Below, piece by piece: positions 18,780 through 26,143 of a stretch of 64,000 nucleotides of DNA. Position 1 is the first letter of the stretch. Every line of letters begins with the position of its first letter. The translations under genes and the position numbers were made by a program. The stretch is from Aureimonas sp. AU20. GTDB taxonomy: Bacteria; Pseudomonadota; Alphaproteobacteria; Rhizobiales; Rhizobiaceae. The notes below the pieces were generated by a model. It saw only the letters and a list, made by a program, of their open reading frames with translations. It was not told the DNA's origin and made no database searches. The stretch spans positions 1 to 64,000 of the forward strand of contig NZ_CP006367.1 of the NCBI RefSeq assembly GCF_001442755.1. The letters are read 5' to 3'.

Positions 18780-19052
18780 ATGTCGGCAGCCCGAACCCTG
18801 ACGATCGTCAATCGCAAGGGCCTTCATGCCAGGGCGTCGGCCAAGTTCGTGCAGCTGGCGGAAAGCTTCGACGCCGAGATCACCATCGCCCGCGACGGCA
18901 TGACGGTAGGCGGCCAGTCGATCATGGGCCTGATGATGCTGGCCGCCGGCCAGGGCACGACGATCGACGTCAGCGCCGAGGGGCGTGAGGCGGAAGCCGC
19001 CATGCAGGCCATCGCCGATCTCGTCGCCAACCGCTTCGGCGAGGAATGCTGA
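18780..19052 (+). CDS. ptsH: PTS phosphocarrier protein HPr
   Basis: About 90 residues from ATG 18780 ([24 protein letters not shown]). The His phosphorylation site lies in GLHARAS, and the regulatory serine is in [11 protein letters not shown], the site phosphorylated by HprK in related bacteria. In-frame ATGs at 18687 and 18702 would add 26-31 residues that look unlike the family; no start has a strong ribosome site. It receives phosphate from EI and passes it to EIIA-Man just upstream. The conserved serine implies that an HPr kinase exists in the genome, although hprK is not next to these genes. Confidence 0.92.
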   Translation: MSAARTLTIVNRKGLHARASAKFVQLAESFDAEITIARDGMTVGGQSIMGLMMLAAGQGTTIDVSAEGREAEAAMQAIADLVANRFGEEC

Positions 19053-19129
19053 ATCCCGGGATCTGAGACAAGCCGCCGCGGCCCCCTTCGTTCGGGTCTC
19101 GCCTGCGCCTTCGGCACACTCAGATAAGC

Positions 19130-19149
19130 ATATAAGCAATTCGTTATAT
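19130..19149. promoter_or_regulatory. AT-rich palindrome upstream of ahcY, candidate operator
   Basis: The 20-base near-palindrome ATATAAGCAATTCGTTATAT has 6-base perfect outer arms and an AATT core. It lies 127 bases before the ahcY start and stands out in GC-rich surroundings. Dimeric repressors of the SAM-cycle (ArsR-type SahR/SamR families) use AT-rich palindromes at ahcY and met genes; assignment to such a regulator is inference. A small AGGGCT/AGCCCT hairpin follows at about 19160-19178. Confidence 0.5.
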
Positions 19150-19275
19150 CCTTTCGACGCGAGGGCTGCTAAAGCCCTGGCGAGCCCTGGGCCGTGCTTT
19201 GCCGCAGCCCGATGTTTTGCGAGCGGGCGCTCGAACCTAGACCGCGCCCCATCCGCAGCCCAAGGAGAACGTGGC

Positions 19276-20676
19276 ATGAGCGCAGCAGCCGATTACGTCG
19301 TGAAGGACCTTTCGCTGGCCGACTGGGGCCGTAAGGAACTCGACATCGCCGAAACCGAAATGCCCGGCCTGATGAGCTGCCGCGAGGAATTCGGCACTGA
19401 CAAGCCGCTGACCGGCGCGCGGATCGCCGGGTCGCTGCACATGACGATCCAGACCGCCGTCCTGATCGAGACGCTGCAGGCGCTGGGCGCCAAGGTGCGC
19501 TGGGCCTCCTGCAACATCTTCTCGACGCAGGACCACGCGGCCGCCGCCATCGCCGCCACCGGCACGCCGGTCTTCGCCGTGAAGGGCGAGACGCTGGACG
19601 AATATTGGGACTACACCGACCGCCTCTTCCAGTGGACGGACGGCCAGCCCGCCAACATGATCCTGGACGATGGCGGCGACGCGACGATGTACATCCTGCT
19701 CGGCGCGCGGGCCGAAGCGGGCGAGGACGTCCTGTCCAACCCCGGCTCCGAGGAAGAGGAAATCCTCTTCCGCCAGATCAAGAAGCGCATGTCGCTCTCG
19801 CCCGGCTTCTTCGCGCGCCAGCGCGACGCCATCAAGGGCGTGACCGAGGAGACGACCACGGGCGTCAACCGCCTGTACCAGTTGCAGAAGAAGGGCCTCC
19901 TGCCCTTCCCCGCCATCAACGTGAACGACAGCGTCACCAAGTCGAAGTTCGACAACAAGTACGGCTGTAAGGAATCATTGGTGGACGGCATCCGCCGCGC
20001 CACGGACGTGATGATGGCCGGCAAGGTCGCCGTGGTCTGCGGCTATGGCGACGTCGGCAAGGGCTCGGCGGCTTCGCTGGTCGGCGCGGGCGCCCGCGTC
20101 AAGGTGACGGAGGTCGATCCGATCTGCGCGCTTCAGGCGGCGATGGACGGGTTCGAGGTCGTGACGCTGGAGGAAGCGGCCCCGACCGCCGACATCGTCA
20201 TCACCACGACGGGCAACAAGGACGTCGTGACGCTGGACACGATGCGCAAGCTCAAGGACATGTGCATCCTTGGCAATATCGGCCATTTCGACAACGAGAT
20301 TCAGGTCGCCGCCCTGCGCAACCTGACCTGGACCAACATCAAGCCGCAGGTCGACATGATCACCTTCCCGGACGGACGGCGCATGCTGCTCCTCTCCGAA
20401 GGGCGTCTCCTCAACCTCGGCAATGCGACGGGCCACCCGTCCTTCGTCATGTCGGCCTCGTTCACCAACCAGACGCTGGCGCAGATCGAGCTGTTCACCA
20501 AGGGCGGGCAGTACGAGAACAAGGTCTATGTCCTGCCCAAGCACCTGGACGAGAAGGTTGCCCGCCTGCATCTCGGTCGCCTGGGCGCCAAGCTCTCGAC
20601 CCTGTCGGAAGAGCAGGCCTCCTATATCGGCGTGACGCCGCAAGGTCCGTTCAAGCCTGAGCACTACCGCTACTGA
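19276..20676 (+). CDS. ahcY: S-adenosylhomocysteine hydrolase
   Basis: NAD-dependent enzyme of 466 residues that splits S-adenosylhomocysteine into adenosine and homocysteine, which keeps methyltransferases free of product inhibition. The NAD-binding loop [13 protein letters not shown] lies near residues 252-264. The [19 protein letters not shown] segment (here [14 protein letters not shown]) and the C-terminal KPEHYRY are diagnostic. AAGGAG at 19262-19267 is eight bases before ATG 19276. A long open frame starts upstream but has no family similarity. The position between ptsH and divL is a conserved rhizobial order. Confidence 0.97.
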   Translation: MSAAADYVVKDLSLADWGRKELDIAETEMPGLMSCREEFGTDKPLTGARIAGSLHMTIQTAVLIETLQALGAKVRWASCNIFSTQDHAAAAIAATGTPVFAVKGETLDEYWDYTDRLFQWTDGQPANMILDDGGDATMYILLGARAEAGEDVLSNPGSEEEEILFRQIKKRMSLSPGFFARQRDAIKGVTEETTTGVNRLYQLQKKGLLPFPAINVNDSVTKSKFDNKYGCKESLVDGIRRATDVMMAGKVAVVCGYGDVGKGSAASLVGAGARVKVTEVDPICALQAAMDGFEVVTLEEAAPTADIVITTTGNKDVVTLDTMRKLKDMCILGNIGHFDNEIQVAALRNLTWTNIKPQVDMITFPDGRRMLLLSEGRLLNLGNATGHPSFVMSASFTNQTLAQIELFTKGGQYENKVYVLPKHLDEKVARLHLGRLGAKLSTLSEEQASYIGVTPQGPFKPEHYRY

Positions 20677-20711
20677 TCCGTAGCCACGACGCGGCGCCGC
20701 CTGGCGCAGCG

Positions 20712-20749
20712 ATGCGCCGGAGGCAAGGCCTCCGGCGCATTTCTTTTTT
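20712..20749 (+). terminator. Rho-independent terminator of ahcY
   Basis: A perfect 12-bp stem, ATGCGCCGGAGG with CCTCCGGCGCAT, and a CAAGG loop is followed by TTCTTTTTT. Confidence 0.92.
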
Positions 20750-20885
20750 AACATCTGTGCCGTTCTCGCGCTTTCTCTGAGGTTATCCACCGTTTAAGTT
20801 TTACGAATCGTCGCTCGGTTGGGGAGCGGGGCGGCGGTACGGGGACAACTGTCTTTTCTCGAAAGGCGGCGGAGAAGGACGGGGG

Positions 20886-23582
20886 ATGATACACAAGACA
20901 TCGACGATGAAAGCGGGTCCGGCGGCCCGCTTCGTGCAAAAGCTCGGCCTTGGAGCCCTCCGCGCGGACGGGCGAGTTCGGGCTGGCGAGCGGGAGACGG
21001 GCGCGCCGCATGGCATGCGCCTTGGCGCCCGGAGCGCCGCCGACGCTCTTCTTCGCCTCGCGCCGCAGCTTCGCGGCCATCGCCTGCCCCGCCCGCTTCG
21101 TGCCGTCGGCCGGGTGCTGCGTCGCGGCACCATGCTGTGCGGCGCGCCCGTGCTTCTGGCCGCGATCAGCGTCACCGGCGCACAGGCGCAGGACGCTGGC
21201 GGCCCGATGCGGCCGGAAACGGTTCTGAATCTCGCCCTGATCGGGCTTACCATCGGCGCGGCGATGATCGCCGCCGTCTGGCTGATCCGCCAACAGGCCG
21301 CGACCGCGGAAGAGAACAAGCGCCTGCGCGCCGATCTCGCCGACGCGCTGAACGAGGCCGACCGGCGCGGGACGCTGCTCGCCGAGGACAATCAGCGGCT
21401 TCTGGTGTTCAGCGGCCCCGGCGCGCCCGATCTTGTCGGCACGCTGCCCAAGCGCTTCGGCGCGCCGCCCGAGACCGCCGCCTTTCTCGACTTCGAAGGC
21501 TGGATGACGCCCGACGAGGCGCGCGAACTGACCCGCGCCCTGTCGCAGCTGCGCAACCGCGCCGAAGGCTTCCGCATGGAAGTGGAGAGCGCCGGCGGCC
21601 ACGTGCTGGAGATCGTCGGCCGCACCGCCGGCGCCCTGGCCGTGGTGCGCTTCACGCCGCTGTCGGGCCTGCGCGAGGAGATCGCGACGCTGCGCCTGGA
21701 GCAGAACCGCGCCAACGGCATGATCGAGACCATGCAGGCGCTGTTCGACGCCGCGCCGCTGCCCATGTGGCTGCGGGGCGAGGACGAGCGCCTCGTCTGG
21801 GTGAACGACGCCTATGCCAAGGCCGTGGACGCGCCTGGCGTCATTTCGGCGGTGGACGCGCAGACCGAGTTCCTGAACGAGCAGGACCGGGCGCAGATCA
21901 TCGCCGCGCGCGCCCAGAACAGCCGTTTCCAGAACCGGCTGAGCGCCGTGGTGGACGCCGACCGGCGCAATTTCCTTGTGGTGGACGCCGCCGGCCCCTT
22001 CGGCTCGGCAGGCGTCGCGATTGACATTTCCGAGACCGAGAGCGTGCGGCGCGAGCTGCGCGAAACCGTGCGCTCGCATTCCGAGACGCTGGATCATCTC
22101 ACCACGGCCGTGGCGCGTTTCGACGACAAGACGCAGCTCGCCTATCACAACGCCGCCTTCGCCAAGCTCTTCGGCCTGTCGGCGGCCTATCTCGACAAGG
22201 CGCCCGACCTCGTCTCGATTCTCGACCATCTGCGCTCGCGCGGGGTCCTGCCGGACGACCGGCCGCTGCGCGACGTGAAGGTCGAAATCCAAGCCGCGCA
22301 CCGCGCCACCGAGCCAACCGACGCGCTCTGGCACCTGACCGACGGGCGCACCTTGCGCGTCTTCACCAGCCCCGAGCCCTCGGGGGGCGCCAGCTGGGTG
22401 TTCGAGGACCTCACCGAAAAGCTTCAGCTGGAATCGCGCCTCAACGCGCTGGTGCGCCTGCAGGGCGAGACGCTCGACTATCTGCGCGAGGGCGTCGCCG
22501 TGTTCGGCCAGGACGGGCGGCTGCGTCTGTCCAACCCGATCTTCGCCGAGCTCTGGGGCCTGTCGGACGAGTTCCTGGCGGCCAAGCCCCATATCCGCGC
22601 CTTCGCCGGCACCGCCACGGTCTCGATCCGCCGCCCGGCGGACGGGTCGGAGCCGCAGGCGAGCTGGGCGGGCTTCTCCCATGCCGTCACCGCCTTCGAC
22701 GAGGCGCCGCGCGAGGCGCAAGGGGGCGAGTTCGAGCTTTCCGATGGCCGGGTTCAGGCCTATGGCATCGTGCCGCTGCCCAACGGGCAGACAATGCTGA
22801 CCTTCTCCGACATCACCGACGCGCGCCAGGCCGAGCGGATGCTGCGCGAGCGCAACGAGGCGCTGGAACACGCTGCCCGCCTAAAGAGCGACTTCGTCCA
22901 GCACGTGAACTACGAGCTTCGCTCGCCGCTCACCAATATCATCGGCTTCTCCGCGCTCCTGCGCTCGCCCGAGACCGGGCCGCTCAACACGCGCCAGAGC
23001 GAATATCTCGACTATATCGGCACCTCGACCTCGACGCTTCTGACCATCGTCAACGACATTCTGGATCTTGCCACGATCGACGCCGGCATCATGGATCTCG
23101 ACCTCGGCGAGGTCGACATCGCCTATACCGTGGACCATGCGGCGGAAGCGGTGCGCGAGCGTCTGCGCGACAACGAGATCCGCCTCGACATCGACATCGC
23201 CCAGGCCGGCACGAGCTTTCGCGCCGACGGGCACCGCGTCACCCAGGTTCTGTTCAACCTCCTGTCCAACGCGGCCAATTTCGCGCCGCAGGGCTCGGCC
23301 ATCCAGCTTTCGGCGCGCCGGCGGGGCGACAGCCTGTTCTTCGCCGTGGCCGACGAGGGGCCGGGCATCTCGCCCGCCAATGTCGAGCGCGTCTTCGAAC
23401 GGTTCGAGACCGATCCGGCCGGCGGCCGGCAGTCCGGCGCGGGCCTCGGCCTATCGATCGTGAAGAGCTTCGTCGAGTTGCATGGGGGCGACGTGTCGGT
23501 CGCCTCCGGTCCGAAGGGCGGCGCGGTCGTCACCTGCCGCTTCCCCCTCATGCGGCAGGAGCGGGATCTCGCCGCCGAATGA
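20886..23582 (+). CDS. divL: DivL-type cell-cycle kinase with tyrosine phospho-acceptor
   Basis: Sensor kinase homologue of 898 residues. A membrane segment (~108-130) is followed by several PAS-like domains (~285-640), a dimerisation helix pair and an intact-looking ATPase domain (N box LFNLLSNAANFAP, G boxes DEGPGIS and GAGLGLSIV). The phospho-acceptor motif reads HVNYELRSPLT with Tyr676 where histidine kinases have His. That substitution defines DivL, which in Caulobacter acts with CckA, DivK and PleC to steer CtrA activity. ATG 20886 follows GGGGG; a later ATG is possible because the first ~80 residues look poorly conserved. The stop overlaps the next start (ATGA). Confidence 0.9.
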   Translation: MIHKTSTMKAGPAARFVQKLGLGALRADGRVRAGERETGAPHGMRLGARSAADALLRLAPQLRGHRLPRPLRAVGRVLRRGTMLCGAPVLLAAISVTGAQAQDAGGPMRPETVLNLALIGLTIGAAMIAAVWLIRQQAATAEENKRLRADLADALNEADRRGTLLAEDNQRLLVFSGPGAPDLVGTLPKRFGAPPETAAFLDFEGWMTPDEARELTRALSQLRNRAEGFRMEVESAGGHVLEIVGRTAGALAVVRFTPLSGLREEIATLRLEQNRANGMIETMQALFDAAPLPMWLRGEDERLVWVNDAYAKAVDAPGVISAVDAQTEFLNEQDRAQIIAARAQNSRFQNRLSAVVDADRRNFLVVDAAGPFGSAGVAIDISETESVRRELRETVRSHSETLDHLTTAVARFDDKTQLAYHNAAFAKLFGLSAAYLDKAPDLVSILDHLRSRGVLPDDRPLRDVKVEIQAAHRATEPTDALWHLTDGRTLRVFTSPEPSGGASWVFEDLTEKLQLESRLNALVRLQGETLDYLREGVAVFGQDGRLRLSNPIFAELWGLSDEFLAAKPHIRAFAGTATVSIRRPADGSEPQASWAGFSHAVTAFDEAPREAQGGEFELSDGRVQAYGIVPLPNGQTMLTFSDITDARQAERMLRERNEALEHAARLKSDFVQHVNYELRSPLTNIIGFSALLRSPETGPLNTRQSEYLDYIGTSTSTLLTIVNDILDLATIDAGIMDLDLGEVDIAYTVDHAAEAVRERLRDNEIRLDIDIAQAGTSFRADGHRVTQVLFNLLSNAANFAPQGSAIQLSARRRGDSLFFAVADEGPGISPANVERVFERFETDPAGGRQSGAGLGLSIVKSFVELHGGDVSVASGPKGGAVVTCRFPLMRQERDLAAE

Positions 23583-25141
23583 GCGCCGTGCCCTTTCCGC
23601 CGCAGACCCCGGACGCCGATTTCGACCTCCACCTGCCCGACGAGGCGGCGACGGCGCGTCTGGCGGCCGACCTCGCGCTGGTGCTCGGGCGGGGCGACGT
23701 GGTCGCCCTTTCGGGGGATCTTGGCGCGGGCAAAACGCATTTCGCCCGCGCCTTCATACGCGCACTGAGCGGCGACCCTGAGTTGGAGGTCCCCTCCCCC
23801 ACCTACACGCTGGCGCAGATCTACGAGACCGTTCCCAAAGTCACGCATTTCGACCTCTACCGCCTCGGCGACGAGGAAGAGCTTGATGAACTCGGCTTCG
23901 ACGAGGCGGCCGAGACCGGCCTCGTGCTGGTGGAATGGCCCGAGCGCGCCCCGGCGACGCTCCGCGCCGCGACGCTCCGCCTGGAACTGACGGATGCGAG
24001 CGGCGGCGGCCGGCGAGCGCGGCTCACGGCAACGGTGGACGCTGCGCGGCGCATCGCCCGCACCTTGGGGGCGCGTGCTTTCCTGAGGGAAGCCGGCTTC
24101 CCCGATGCGCTCCGGCTGCCGTTTCAGGGCGACGCTTCGGCTCGGCGCTACGAGACCGTCGCCGCCGAGGGCGCCCCACCGCTCATTCTGATGGATTCGC
24201 CCGCGCTCGTGCTCGGCCCTCCCGTCCGCGACGGCCTGCCCTATGCCCGCATCGCCCACACGGCGGAAACCGTCCTGCCCTTCGTCGCGATCGCCGAGGC
24301 CCTGGAGGCGGCGGGGCTCGGAGCCCCGACCATTCTCCACGCCGATCTCGATTCCGGCTTCGTGCTGATGCCCGATCTCGGGCGCGAAACGGTGCTCGAC
24401 GCCGAGGGACGCCCGATCCCGGAGCGCTACGAGGCGGCCATGGCGGCGCTCGCGCATTTCCATGCGCGGCCCCCGCGCCGCGACCTGCCGACCCGCGAAG
24501 GGCCGGTTCATAGCGTGCCGCCCTTCGACCGGGGCGCGCTGTCGATCGAGGTGAGCCTGCTTCTCGACTGGTACTGGCCGCACAGGCGCGGCGCGCCGGC
24601 GAGCGAGGCCGAGCGGGCGCAGTTCGATGCCGCCTGGGGCGCACTGTTCGATCGGCTGGAAGAGGCCGAGCCCGCGCTCGTACTTCGCGACCTGCAATGG
24701 CCCAACCTGATCTGGCGGCCGGGCGAGACCGGCCATCGCCGCGTCGCCTTCCTCGATTTTCAGGACGCCATGATCGGCCCCTCGGCCTACGACGTCGCCT
24801 CGCTGGCGCAGGACGCGCGGGTGGACATGTCGGCCGATCTGGAAAGGCGGCTGGCCGATCACTACATGAGCCTCAGGGAAACGGACGGAACCGGCTTCCG
24901 CCGGGCCGCCTTCGAGGAGGCCTATGCGATCATGGCGGCGCAGCGCGCCACCAAGATTCTCGGCATCTTCGTCCGCTTGTTGCGCCGGGACGGCAAGCCG
25001 CAATACCTCCGTCACATTCCGCGTATTCAATCGTATCTTCAGCGCAGCCTCGCGCATCCGGTCTTGAGCGATCTGGCCGGCCTCTACCGCGCGTGGGCTC
25101 TTCTCGACGACGAACCTATTACCCGACCGCAGGACTTATGA
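23579..25141 (+). CDS. TsaE fused to AmgK-like sugar kinase
   Basis: Two-domain protein of 520 residues. Residues ~20-150 are TsaE, the ATPase of the tRNA t6A37 complex, with Walker A LSGDLGAGKTHFARA and the switch SPTYTLAQIYE. Residues ~165-515 form an aminoglycoside-phosphotransferase-like kinase with catalytic loop LRDLQWPNLIW and metal motif LDFQDAMIGP, like AmgK, which phosphorylates N-acetylmuramate and N-acetylglucosamine in wall recycling. The downstream gene is the expected MurU partner. Fusions of this kind occur in alphaproteobacteria. It overlaps divL and the next gene by four bases each. The kinase substrate is inferred from context. Confidence 0.85.
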   Translation: MSAVPFPPQTPDADFDLHLPDEAATARLAADLALVLGRGDVVALSGDLGAGKTHFARAFIRALSGDPELEVPSPTYTLAQIYETVPKVTHFDLYRLGDEEELDELGFDEAAETGLVLVEWPERAPATLRAATLRLELTDASGGGRRARLTATVDAARRIARTLGARAFLREAGFPDALRLPFQGDASARRYETVAAEGAPPLILMDSPALVLGPPVRDGLPYARIAHTAETVLPFVAIAEALEAAGLGAPTILHADLDSGFVLMPDLGRETVLDAEGRPIPERYEAAMAALAHFHARPPRRDLPTREGPVHSVPPFDRGALSIEVSLLLDWYWPHRRGAPASEAERAQFDAAWGALFDRLEEAEPALVLRDLQWPNLIWRPGETGHRRVAFLDFQDAMIGPSAYDVASLAQDARVDMSADLERRLADHYMSLRETDGTGFRRAAFEEAYAIMAAQRATKILGIFVRLLRRDGKPQYLRHIPRIQSYLQRSLAHPVLSDLAGLYRAWALLDDEPITRPQDL

Positions 25142-25926
25142 CGCTCCAGCCCCTTGCCCCGACGCCGCTTCACGCCCGCCCGCCCCGCCGCGCGCCCAAA
25201 CCCAAGACGGCGATGATCCTGGCGGCGGGCCTCGGCAAGCGGATGCGGCCGATCACTTCGATGATTCCGAAGCCCCTGGTCGAGATCAACGACAAGGCGC
25301 TGATCGACTACGGGCTCGACGCGCTCGCGCGCAACGGCGTGGAGCGCGTGGTGGTGAACGTTCATTACATGGCCGAGCTTCTGCGCGCGCACCTGCGCAA
25401 GCGGCGGGACATCGAGGTCGTCATCTCCGACGAGAGCGACCGACTTCTCGAATCGGGCGGCGGCATCGTGCGCGCCCTGCCGCTTCTGGGCGACGATCCC
25501 TTCTACCTCATCAATTCCGACACGTTCTGGATCGACGGCTACCGCGACAATCTCGATCTACTGGCCGATCTCTGGAACCCGGCCGAGGCGGACATGCTGC
25601 TGCTCATCGCCGAGATGCGGCAGGCGACGGGCTATGAGGGCCGGGGCGATTTCACCATGGACCGCGAAGGTCGGCTGCGCCGCGTGGCCGAGCGCGATAT
25701 GAGCCCCTTCATCTATGCCGGCGCCGGTATCCTGAAGCCGGACCTGTTTCGCGAGTTGCCCGAAGAGGTCTTCTCGCTGAACCGCGTCTTCGACAGCGCG
25801 ATCGACGAAGGGCGCCTGTTCGGCGGCCGGCTGGACGGGCTGTGGCTCACGGTCGGCACGCCGCAGGCGATCCACGACGCCGAGGCCGCCTTCGCGGCCA
25901 GCGCGACGCGCGTCCAGCACGGCTGA
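25138..25926 (+). CDS. murU: Nucleotidyltransferase, probable MurU
   Basis: Sugar-1-phosphate nucleotidyltransferase of 262 residues. The N-terminal signature MILAAGLGKRMRPITSMIPKPLVEI binds the nucleotide, and LINSDTFWIDG holds a metal-binding Asp. Next to an AmgK-like kinase it most likely makes UDP-N-acetylmuramate from the 1-phosphate, completing a salvage route that bypasses MurA and is associated with fosfomycin resistance in pseudomonads. ATG 25138 overlaps the upstream stop. Some 20 basic, proline-rich residues precede the catalytic fold. A mannose-1-phosphate guanylyltransferase-like role is the alternative. Confidence 0.82.
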   Translation: MTLQPLAPTPLHARPPRRAPKPKTAMILAAGLGKRMRPITSMIPKPLVEINDKALIDYGLDALARNGVERVVVNVHYMAELLRAHLRKRRDIEVVISDESDRLLESGGGIVRALPLLGDDPFYLINSDTFWIDGYRDNLDLLADLWNPAEADMLLLIAEMRQATGYEGRGDFTMDREGRLRRVAERDMSPFIYAGAGILKPDLFRELPEEVFSLNRVFDSAIDEGRLFGGRLDGLWLTVGTPQAIHDAEAAFAASATRVQHG

Positions 25927-26028
25927 GGCCGGGCGCATTAGCCGGCTTATGAGACAGAGTTCTCATGACAGGCCCTGCGGCGGATGGGATAGGCGGTCCT
26001 GCGGCCTTGGTCTCGGCGTCGGGGGCGC

Positions 26029-26132
26029 CTGGAGCATTTCCTGTGAATATGCATTCACCGGAAGCGCTCCAGGTTTTTGATCTTCGCATTATCCCACGGC
26101 AAAGCGTATCCGCTTCGCCTGGAAATGCTTTA
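26029..26132. repeat. Three-arm palindromic intergenic repeat
   Basis: Arm 1, CTGGAGCATTTCC, and arm 2, GGAAGCGCTCCAG, enclose GTGAATATGCATTCAC, which is itself palindromic, giving a stem of about 20 bp (26029-26072). A T-run follows at 26074-26078. A third arm, GGAAATGCTTTAG, ends the unit at 26132. This layout matches widely dispersed Rhizobiales intergenic repeats with GAGCATTTCC arms (recalled, not searched). The first stem plus T-run could also terminate the divL-murU transcript. Confidence 0.55.
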
Positions 26133-26143
26133 GACTTAACGTC

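Noticed and set aside
19053..19275. SAH riboswitch in the ahcY leader
   Set aside because: The conserved core of that riboswitch is not visible. The clear signal here is a DNA palindrome instead.
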